From Dictyoglomaceae bacterium (GTDB lineage Bacteria > Dictyoglomota > Dictyoglomia > Dictyoglomales > Dictyoglomaceae), in contig JAPYWU010000120.1 in assembly GCA_028276205.1 (NCBI GenBank), positions 1 to 5,003 on the forward strand: a DNA stretch of 5,003 nucleotides, read 5' to 3'. A program made the position numbers and the translations under genes. Each line of letters starts with the position of its first letter. Position 1 is the stretch's first letter. Below the pieces are notes generated by a model, which saw only the letters and a list, made by a program, of their open reading frames with translations, was not told the origin of the DNA and did not search any database. Positions 1 to 5,003 of this stretch are shown here, piece after piece.

Positions 1-1
1 G

Positions 2-178
2 ACAGAAAGGCCAGCTGAGGAGTATAAAAGATTAATAACATTTGTAAAGGATAGACCAGGACATGATAGGAGATATGCATTAAGTATTGAGAAGATAAGA
101 AGGGAGCTTGGATGGAGGCCAAGTAGTAATTTTAAGGAATGTTTAAGAGAGACAATAAGGTGGTATAATTCGAAGTGA
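2..178 (+). CDS. rfbB: dTDP-glucose 4,6-dehydratase, C-terminal end (partial, 5' end outside window)
   Basis: The open frame entering from the left edge encodes the last 58 residues of an RmlB/RfbB-type short-chain dehydrogenase/reductase. This enzyme converts dTDP-glucose to dTDP-4-keto-6-deoxyglucose with bound NAD+ in the cytoplasm, the second step towards dTDP-rhamnose and related 6-deoxysugars. Seen directly: the family's C-terminal signature FVKDRPGHDRRYA, followed by SIEKIRRELGWRP and a closing helix ending TIRWYNSK. In known RmlB proteins the DRPGHDRRYA segment helps bind the nucleotide-sugar and the WY pair is near the C-terminus. This copy stops three residues after WY, without the further 10 or more residues many homologues carry. 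The catalytic YxxxK and the GxxGxxG NAD site lie outside the window. Its TGA stop (176-178) shares its last base with an ATG at 178. G+C here is 65/178, clearly above the genes that follow. A related epimerase is conceivable, but the DRPGHDRRYA string is strongly RmlB-like. Confidence 0.93.
   Translation, partial: TERPAEEYKRLITFVKDRPGHDRRYALSIEKIRRELGWRPSSNFKECLRETIRWYNSK
161..169 (+). promoter_or_regulatory. candidate extended -10 promoter element
   Basis: TGGTATAAT is an exact match to the bacterial extended -10 consensus TGnTATAAT. It lies inside the last codons of rfbB (Trp-Tyr-Asn). No good -35 hexamer is seen 16-18 bp upstream, which extended -10 promoters do not strictly need. The expected start site, about 7 bp downstream, would fall near 176, giving glf a very short or absent leader. 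In DNA this A/T-rich a TATAAT can arise by chance, and the codons explain the sequence equally well, so this is only a candidate. Confidence 0.3.
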
Positions 179-179
179 T
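172..179 (+). promoter_or_regulatory. candidate ribosome binding site choosing the glf start at 187
   Basis: GAAGTGAT resembles the GGAGGTGAT complement of the 16S rRNA 3' end, with 6 of 7 matches over AGGTGAT. It sits 7 nt before ATG 187, an ideal distance. The competing starts GTG 175 and ATG 178 have only AAGGTGG at 157-163, 14 nt from ATG 178 and so rather far. This supports ATG 187 as the main start of glf. Confidence 0.45.
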
Positions 180-186
180 GGAAAAT

Positions 187-1347
187 ATGAATGTAATTGA
201 CTATATTATTGTAGGAGCAGGTTTTTCGGGAAGTGTGGTTGCAGAGAGAATAGCAAATGTACTAAATCGAAAAGTTTTAATAGTTGAAAAGCGAAATCAT
301 GTAGGTGGTAACTGTTATGATTATTTTAATGAAAATGGGATATTAATTCATAAATATGGACCTCATATATTTCATACAAATCTTAAGCATGTATGGGATT
401 ATATTTCACAATTTACCGAATGGTATTATTATCAACATAAAGTATTGGGATTAGTAGATGGAAAGAAAGTTTGTATACCTTTTAATCTTAATAGTCTTTA
501 TGATTTGTTTCCTCTTAAATTAGCAAATTTATTAGAAGAAAAGTTAGTTTTAAATTTTGGTTATGGAAAGAAAGTTTCAATTTTGAAATTAAGAAATGTG
601 GAAGATAAAGATTTAAAGATGTTGTCAGATTATGTATACGAGAAGGTATTTTTGAATTATACGCAAAAGCAGTGGGGTATTAGACCAGAAGAACTTGATC
701 CTTCTGTTATGGAGAGGGTGCCAATATATATTTCGAGAGATGATAGATATTTTCAAGATATATATCAAGGAATACCAAAGGAAGGATATTATAAAGTTTT
801 TGAAAGGATGTTATCAAATCCTAATATAAAAATTCTATTAAATACAGATTTCAAAGAAGTTATAGAGATAGATTATGAAGAGAGAAAAATATATTTTTTA
901 GGTAAAGAATTTAAAGGTAAACTGATATTTACAGGTCCTATAGATGAATTTTTTAATTATAAATATGGTAAACTTCCTTATAGATCTTTAAGATTTGAAT
1001 ATAAAACTATGGAAAAGGAATATTACCAAGAAGTAGCTGTAGTAAATTATCCAAATGAATATGAGTTTACAAGGATTACCGAATACAAACATATGACGGG
1101 ACAAAAATCTTATAATACAACCATATCTATTGAGTATCCTCAAGAATATGATGAGAAAGATCCAGAGAAGAATATACCATTCTATCCGATACCGAAGAAA
1201 GAAAATGTGAAACTATATAAGAAATATGAAGAAAAAGCTAAAGAATTTAGTGATGTTATTTTCTTAGGTAGGCTTGGTGAGTATAGATATTATAATATGG
1301 ATGAAGTGATAAATAAGGGATTAAAGATATTCAATTTATATAAATAA
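187..1347 (+). CDS. glf: UDP-galactopyranose mutase
   Basis: This flavoenzyme interconverts UDP-galactopyranose and UDP-galactofuranose in the cytoplasm using reduced FAD, supplying the Galf donor. The product has 386 residues from ATG 187, slightly above the usual 365-390. Seen in order: YIIVGAGFSG dinucleotide-binding loop (about 6-15), EKRNHVGGN FAD-ribose region (34-42), HKYGPHIFHTN (55-65), YTQKQWG (158-164), ERVP plus RYFQD with YQGIP (176-197), TGPIDEFF (249-256), FTRITEYKH (294-302) and the C-terminal GRLGEYRYYNMDEV (361-374). Residues matching the studied Klebsiella active site (Tyr155, Trp160, Arg174, Tyr185, Phe186, Arg280, Tyr349) are present as Y158, W163, R177, Y188, F189, R296 and Y368, so the enzyme looks active. 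Start: ATG 187 is preferred for its spacing to GAAGTGAT and because homologues begin a few residues before YIIVG; ATG 178 (overlapping the rfbB stop as TGATG) and GTG 175 are alternatives. The next gene starts 3 nt after the TAA. Confidence 0.97.
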   Translation: MNVIDYIIVGAGFSGSVVAERIANVLNRKVLIVEKRNHVGGNCYDYFNENGILIHKYGPHIFHTNLKHVWDYISQFTEWYYYQHKVLGLVDGKKVCIPFNLNSLYDLFPLKLANLLEEKLVLNFGYGKKVSILKLRNVEDKDLKMLSDYVYEKVFLNYTQKQWGIRPEELDPSVMERVPIYISRDDRYFQDIYQGIPKEGYYKVFERMLSNPNIKILLNTDFKEVIEIDYEERKIYFLGKEFKGKLIFTGPIDEFFNYKYGKLPYRSLRFEYKTMEKEYYQEVAVVNYPNEYEFTRITEYKHMTGQKSYNTTISIEYPQEYDEKDPEKNIPFYPIPKKENVKLYKKYEEKAKEFSDVIFLGRLGEYRYYNMDEVINKGLKIFNLYK

Positions 1348-1350
1348 AAA

Positions 1351-2415
1351 ATGGGAATTTTTATTAAAAAAAATACAAAAATATATGTCGTTTCTCCCGC
1401 CTTAGTAAAAACTGGTGGTCCAGAATTGCTTCATCAGTTTGCTTTTAATCTAAGAAATAAATTAAATATTGAAGCTTACATGTATTATATCCCTAATAAT
1501 ATTTCTGATCCTGTAAATAATGAGTATAAAGAATATAATATTCCATTTGTTAGAGAAATAGAAGATAATCCAGAAAATATTATTATTGTGCCAGAAGTAT
1601 ATAGTTATGTGAAATTTCTAAAAAATTTTAAAAATATAAGAAAGATATTATGGTGGTTAAGTGTTGATAATTTTTATATAAGTCTATTTTTTGAGGAAAA
1701 ATATATTTATCAGATTGTTTTGAGAATTATAAATAAATTATTTAAAGTATTAACAAAACAACCATTATTTGACATTCCTCAGCTTATAATGAAATACTAT
1801 AATAATAAGGATTTTACTTATGTATACAATTTTTTAAAGGATATAAATTTACATTTGGTACAATCAAAATACGCTGAAAATCACCTTAGAAAATTAGGTA
1901 TAATTAATATTGATTATCTTTCAGACTATCTTAATACCAATTTTTTATTACAAGATTTTGATATTGATAAAAAAGAAAATATTGTTTTATATAATCCATC
2001 TAAGGGCTATTATTTTACCTATAAAATAATAAAGAATGCTCCTAATTTGAAATTTATTCCTATTAAAAATCTTTCAAGAAATGAGGTTATAGAATTGCTA
2101 AAAAAATCTAAGGTTTATATTGATTTTGGGAATCATCCTGGTAAAGATAGATTACCTCGAGAAGCTGCAATTTTAGGTTGTTGCGTAATTACAGGGAAAA
2201 GAGGTTCTGCTGCTTTTTTTGAGGATGTCCCAATACCTTATGAGTATAAGTTTGAAGATAGAATAGAAAATATACCTAAAATTATAAAGAAAATAGAAGA
2301 GTGTTTGGAAAAATATGAGGAGAAATATAAAGATTTTGATTATTACAGATCAGTAATAAAAAATGAACCAAAGAAATTTGAGGAAGATTTAAAGAAAATA
2401 TTTATAAAATTATAA
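1351..2415 (+). CDS. putative GT-B-fold glycosyltransferase with HPGKDRLPRE signature
   Basis: A 354-residue soluble protein with no signal peptide or clear membrane segment. The layout suggests two Rossmann-like halves: an N-terminal strand KIYVVSPAL followed by the loop TGGPELLHQ (21-29), a WWLSVDN motif (101-107), a linker strand LHLVQSKYAENHLRKLG (167-183), then a C-terminal half opening with IVLYNPSKGY (211-220) and carrying FGNHPGKDRLPREAAILGCCVITGKRGSA (starting at 259). The last segment occupies the place of the nucleotide-sugar-binding EX7E region of GT4 enzymes; E271 would match the second Glu, but the first position is P263. Proteins with this signature recur in O-antigen and capsule loci and are usually annotated only as hypothetical or glycosyltransferase family 1, as far as I recall. 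Donor and acceptor are unknown; sitting directly after glf makes a role in handling Galf possible but unproven. No ribosome binding site is seen before ATG 1351, so translation is probably coupled to glf. G+C falls to 18% in 1621-1860. The C-terminus (303-354) is a lysine/glutamate-rich helical tail. Confidence 0.78.
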   Translation: MGIFIKKNTKIYVVSPALVKTGGPELLHQFAFNLRNKLNIEAYMYYIPNNISDPVNNEYKEYNIPFVREIEDNPENIIIVPEVYSYVKFLKNFKNIRKILWWLSVDNFYISLFFEEKYIYQIVLRIINKLFKVLTKQPLFDIPQLIMKYYNNKDFTYVYNFLKDINLHLVQSKYAENHLRKLGIINIDYLSDYLNTNFLLQDFDIDKKENIVLYNPSKGYYFTYKIIKNAPNLKFIPIKNLSRNEVIELLKKSKVYIDFGNHPGKDRLPREAAILGCCVITGKRGSAAFFEDVPIPYEYKFEDRIENIPKIIKKIEECLEKYEEKYKDFDYYRSVIKNEPKKFEEDLKKIFIKL

Positions 2416-2416
2416 A

Positions 2417-3526
2417 ATGGATTTTAGATTTTCAGTAATTATTCTTAACTGGAATGGCTGGAAAGATACTATTGAATGTTTGGAATCGCTTTATCAAATG
2501 ACTTATCCCATCTATGATGTTATATTAGTAGATAATGGATCAGTTGATTGCTCTGTAGAGAAAATAAAGGAATATTGTCAAGGAAAGATAAAAATTAATT
2601 CTAAGTTAATTAAATATAATCCTAATAATAAACCTATAAAGGTTTTAGAATATACAGAAAAAGAGGCTGAACTTATAGAAGATAAAGAAGAAAAATTTCC
2701 TATTACTTTTAAAAACAAATTAATTTTAATAAAGGCTAATGAAAATTATGGATTTGATAAAGGGAATAATATAGGTATAATGTTTGCTATAAAAAGATTT
2801 AATCCTGATTATATCTTGATTTTGAACAATGATGTGGTGGTAGATAAGAATCTTTTAGCAAATTTGGTAAAGATGGCAGGAAAAGATGTGGGTTTAATTC
2901 AACCCCAAATTTATAATTACTATGATCTTTCAATAGATAATTTAGGCTTTTCTTGTGATGTTATAGGTAATACAAGATCTATAAAAAATTTAAAAAGGAG
3001 TAAACTTTTTTATTTAAGTGGTGCATGTCTTCTAATAAGCAAAGATTTAATTTTAGAGATTAATAAAGATGGAAAATTATTTGATGAAAAATTGTTTGCA
3101 TATTTTGAAGATGCAGATTTGTCCTGGCAAGCAAGGTTATTAGGATATGATATTAAAGTTTGTTTAGATGCAATATGTTATCATAAGGGGTCGCAGACTA
3201 CTAAAAAGTTTAATCTAAATACATTTTATTTGGACTATAGAAATAAACTTAGAGTTTTAATTAAAAATTATTCATTAATTAATATTATTATGTTTTTACC
3301 TTTAAGTATATTAATAAAGTTTCTTACTGTTTCATTTAAGACAGCTTCCTCCTTTAATTCTGGATATTTTAGATCTTATATAAATGCGTTAGTTTGGAAT
3401 ATAAGAGAGTTTAGAGATACTATAAAGCAAAGAGTAGTAATACAGAGTAAGAGAAAAGTTGGGGAGAGAGAAATAATAAAGCATATGGAATTAATTCCTT
3501 TTCTCTATTTAAAGAATTATGGGTAA
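2417..3526 (+). CDS. GT2-family glycosyltransferase (rhamnosyltransferase-like), membrane-associated
   Basis: A 369-residue inverting GT-A enzyme of the COG1216 type that transfers a sugar from a nucleotide donor to a lipid-linked glycan at the inner face of the membrane. Seen in order: FSVIILNWNGWKDTIECLESL (starting at 5), the nucleotide-binding VDNGS (38-42), NYGFDKGNNIG (110-120), the metal-binding LNND as the DXD equivalent with D139, LSGACLLI (200-207), and the base/acceptor region FEDADLSWQARLLGY (230-244) with E231, D232, D234 and W237, then YHKGSQ (255-260). A hydrophobic stretch at about 285-305 is likely to anchor it to the membrane. Unusually, about 45 charged residues (57-101, including KYNPNNKPIKVLEYT) are inserted between the second strand and NYGF. 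The best-known relatives are dTDP-rhamnosyltransferases of the WbbL type, which would fit the upstream rfbB, but the donor is an inference. The start is one nucleotide after the previous stop and has no ribosome binding site within 15 nt, implying coupled translation. The 3' end overlaps the next gene by 8 nt if ATG 3519 is used. Confidence 0.9.
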   Translation: MDFRFSVIILNWNGWKDTIECLESLYQMTYPIYDVILVDNGSVDCSVEKIKEYCQGKIKINSKLIKYNPNNKPIKVLEYTEKEAELIEDKEEKFPITFKNKLILIKANENYGFDKGNNIGIMFAIKRFNPDYILILNNDVVVDKNLLANLVKMAGKDVGLIQPQIYNYYDLSIDNLGFSCDVIGNTRSIKNLKRSKLFYLSGACLLISKDLILEINKDGKLFDEKLFAYFEDADLSWQARLLGYDIKVCLDAICYHKGSQTTKKFNLNTFYLDYRNKLRVLIKNYSLINIIMFLPLSILIKFLTVSFKTASSFNSGYFRSYINALVWNIREFRDTIKQRVVIQSKRKVGEREIIKHMELIPFLYLKNYG

Positions 3527-4532
3527 ATACATGAATATTTATTTTTTATATTACACTCCTCCCCCATCCCATAAAGGTTTGGCTGATGTTATAGGTGCTG
3601 TAGATTTAGATATATTAAGCAATAAAAATAGCATTCTTAAAAGAATCTTTTCATATTTAAATTATACTTTTAATTCATCATCAGATGATATTTTATTATG
3701 TGAAGGAACTTTTTTAATACCATCATTATTTAAACTTCTTCCTATCAAAAGATTTAAGAAGACTATAATTAATATTTCAGCAGATCCTAAATTATTTTAT
3801 ATAAAAATAAAAAGAATGAATTTTTTAGAAAGATTTTTGCATCTGTTAGCAATATCTAAGGTAGATTTGTTCATTTGTATAGGTGACATGGAAAAAGATA
3901 TTTTAAAGGAGATATATCCTAATGCTAAATATATAGTTGCTTATCCTTTTATTGATGAAGAAAGATATAAGTACCTTTTAAACATACCTGTAAAAAATAA
4001 ATTTAATCATAATATATTATTCATAGGAAATGGACCAGATTACTTTTATAAAGGCTTAGATCTTTTGGTGGGAGCTTTTAAAATTGTAAAAAAAGAATTT
4101 GAGGATTCTCAGCTTTTCATTTTAGGAAATTGGGATAAAGAAATTATATATAGATTCAGTTATGAAGGAATAAATTTTGTTGGTTTTTCTGATATTTACG
4201 AATATATTCAAAAATCATCTCTTTATGTACATTTAGGAAGAGGAGAAGTTTTTTCAATTAGCACTTTAGAATCTTTATTGGGTGGAATTCCTTCAATAGT
4301 TTCAGAATATACTGGAGCTAAAGAAGTTGTAAGAGAATTAAGGGAAGATTTTGTTTTACCTTTGGATTCAAAAAAGGTAGCTGAAAAAATAATAGAATAT
4401 TTCAACTTACCTAAGGATGAAAAGATCATCTTATCTTTGAAAGCTAAGGAGTTAGGTAAAAGATTTAAAAAGGAAATAGTTTTAGAGGATTTTATGAAGA
4501 AATGGAATAATTATTTTAAATTTAAACTTTAA
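3519..4532 (+). CDS. GT4-family glycosyltransferase (GT-B fold)
   Basis: A 337-residue retaining glycosyltransferase, predicted to add one sugar of the repeat unit in the cytoplasm. The C-terminal domain is diagnostic: ILFIGNGPDYFYKGLDLLVGAF (starting at 166), with K178-G179 in the phosphate-binding loop position, LFILGNW (199-205), INFVGFSDIYEYIQKSSLYVHLGRGE (starting at 218), and the EX7E motif from E243 to E251 within GEVFSISTLESLLGGIPSI, then VSEYTGAKEV (261-270). The N-terminal acceptor domain begins with NIYFLYYTPPPSHKG and is poorly conserved, as usual; SADPKLFY (87-94) and the strand DLFICIGDMEKD (116-127) are visible. Length is short for GT4 (commonly 350-400). The start is uncertain: ATG 3519 overlaps the previous gene by 8 nt, whereas ATG 3531 gives MNIYFLYY, a more typical beginning, 4 nt after that gene's stop; neither has a strong ribosome binding site. 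It is the last + strand gene here, ending one base before the stop of the opposing gene. Sugar specificity cannot be told. Confidence 0.9.
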   Translation: MGKYMNIYFLYYTPPPSHKGLADVIGAVDLDILSNKNSILKRIFSYLNYTFNSSSDDILLCEGTFLIPSLFKLLPIKRFKKTIINISADPKLFYIKIKRMNFLERFLHLLAISKVDLFICIGDMEKDILKEIYPNAKYIVAYPFIDEERYKYLLNIPVKNKFNHNILFIGNGPDYFYKGLDLLVGAFKIVKKEFEDSQLFILGNWDKEIIYRFSYEGINFVGFSDIYEYIQKSSLYVHLGRGEVFSISTLESLLGGIPSIVSEYTGAKEVVRELREDFVLPLDSKKVAEKIIEYFNLPKDEKIILSLKAKELGKRFKKEIVLEDFMKKWNNYFKFKL

Positions 4533-4535
4533 ATT
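4519..4535. repeat. A/T inverted repeat centred on the convergent stop codons
   Basis: AATTTAAA and TTTAAATT are perfect 8-base inverted arms around a single C at 4527. The element spans the TAA of the GT4 gene (4530-4532) and reaches into the stop of the opposing gene (4534-4536). As RNA it would give at best a stem of about 7 A-U pairs with a 3-base loop, much weaker than a normal intrinsic terminator, and no clean T-tract follows. It may be chance in A/T-rich DNA or a weak bidirectional transcription end. Confidence 0.3.
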
Positions 4536-5001
4536 AGTTATATAAATCCTTATATTTTTCTATAATATAGTTGTGATTAAACTCTACATTTCCTATAAAA
4601 AGTTCTAAAAATAGTGCTTTCAATAGATCATTAATATAAAATTTTCCATAGTTAATTATAAATTTTGCGATAGATTCGAAAAATAGAGGTATATATGTGA
4701 GGGGTTTTCCATGTTTTTTAAAAAATCTTATTTCATTTCTCATTCCATATAGTTTTTTCCATTTAGGTATTTTATTATTAGGAGAGGTTTTATGATAAAT
4801 AATACTTTCAGTAATTAAATAACCGGGTCCATAAAATCTAAAAAGTCTATATGTATAATCAGTATCATCATATAAGATAAAAAAACTTGTATCAATAGAC
4901 CCCACTCTTTTAACTGCTTCTTTCTTTAAGAGAGGTCCTACAAAAGAGTTAGCTTCAATCTTATATATAGGTTTAATTATTTCATCGCTTTTAATATATT
5001 T
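4534..5001 (-). CDS. GT2-family glycosyltransferase, galactofuranosyltransferase-like (partial, 5' end outside window)
   Basis: The reverse-strand frame is open to the right edge and gives the C-terminal 155 residues of a GT-A transferase. Numbering the visible part from 1: ANSFVGPLLKKEAVKRVG (starting at 17) is the acceptor-site strand and helix, FFILYDDTDYTYRL (starting at 40) is the catalytic (E/D)D-x-(E/D) motif with D45, D46 and D48, followed by YGPGYLITESIIYHKTSP (starting at 57) with the conserved H70, and WKKLYGMRNEIRFFKKHG (starting at 81), the aromatic/RN motif of this family. A DD-T-(D/E)-Y-x-x-R motif is characteristic of the COG1216 group that includes mycobacterial GlfT1-type galactofuranosyltransferases; with glf nearby, a Galf transferase is a reasonable but unproven guess. 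Hydrophobic segments near 101-117 and 124-136 could attach it to the membrane. A GTG at 4905 is an internal valine codon, not the start, since family sequence continues upstream of it. The gene converges on the + strand operon with a one-nucleotide gap and must have its own promoter outside the window. Confidence 0.88.
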   Translation of the reverse strand, partial: KYIKSDEIIKPIYKIEANSFVGPLLKKEAVKRVGSIDTSFFILYDDTDYTYRLFRFYGPGYLITESIIYHKTSPNNKIPKWKKLYGMRNEIRFFKKHGKPLTYIPLFFESIAKFIINYGKFYINDLLKALFLELFIGNVEFNHNYIIEKYKDLYN

Positions 5002-5003
5002 TT

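Noticed and set aside
175..177. GTG as the glf start
   Set aside because: It overlaps the rfbB coding end, lacks a well-spaced ribosome binding site, and adds residues before the conserved YIIVGAG segment that homologues do not have.
1769..1790. TTGACA followed by TATAAT, a possible internal promoter
   Set aside because: The two hexamers are exact but only 10 bp apart, far from the 16-18 bp needed, and lie mid-gene in very A/T-rich DNA.
4223..4429. 68-codon open frame on the - strand
   Set aside because: It lies wholly inside the GT4 gene, over its conserved EX7E region, and its translation shows no recognisable motif; it is a shadow of the real gene.
4519..4535. Intrinsic (Rho-independent) terminator
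   Set aside because: The inverted repeat has no G-C pairs in its stem and no proper T-tract after it, so it is listed as a repeat rather than a terminator.
4903..4905. GTG on the - strand as the start of a 123-residue protein
   Set aside because: The frame stays open upstream to the window edge and the upstream residues (NSFVGPLLKKEAVKRV) are typical GT2 family sequence, so this codon is an internal valine.
1..5003. CRISPR array, tRNA/rRNA, insertion sequence, toxin-antitoxin or defence genes
   Set aside because: No spaced direct repeats, no recognisable RNA gene sequence and no transposase or defence motifs were seen; nearly every base is accounted for by polysaccharide genes.

Overview
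The window is a stretch of a surface-polysaccharide (O-antigen or capsule-type) biosynthesis locus from an A/T-rich prokaryote. Five genes lie head to tail on the + strand and a sixth faces them from the - strand. The order is: the 3' end of a dTDP-glucose 4,6-dehydratase gene (rfbB/rmlB), a complete UDP-galactopyranose mutase gene (glf), an atypical GT-B-fold glycosyltransferase-like gene, a GT2-family glycosyltransferase gene, a GT4-family glycosyltransferase gene, and the 3' part of a second GT2-family gene on the opposite strand, running off the right edge.

The four junctions on the + strand are extremely tight (overlaps or gaps of at most 8 nt), so these genes very probably form one operon. 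The convergent pair at the right is separated by one nucleotide. There is no intergenic stretch of any length and no RNA gene, insertion sequence, CRISPR array or phage gene was seen.

Taken together the genes suggest a glycan containing galactofuranose (Glf makes UDP-Galf) and probably a dTDP-glucose-derived 6-deoxysugar such as rhamnose (RfbB makes the shared 4-keto-6-deoxy intermediate). Three or four glycosyltransferases would assemble the repeat unit on a lipid carrier at the cytoplasmic face of the membrane. The donor, acceptor and linkage of each transferase cannot be read from the sequence.

Organism: base composition is very low and uneven by hand count: 65 of 178 bases G+C in the rfbB end, 70 of 240 in the start of glf (181-420), and 43 of 240 (18%) in the middle of the second complete gene (1621-1860). 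Arginine is written almost only as AGA/AGG, isoleucine often as ATA, and the coding strand is purine-rich. This fits a low-GC, possibly thermophilic anaerobe, but neither genus nor even domain can be fixed from this window. The composition step after rfbB is typical of sugar-nucleotide genes next to horizontally exchanged, strain-specific transferase genes.

No clearly new system was found. The items most worth a second look are the GT-B-like protein with a HPGKDRLPRE signature in place of the usual EX7E motif, a candidate extended -10 promoter at the composition boundary, and the one-nucleotide convergent junction centred on a perfect A/T inverted repeat.
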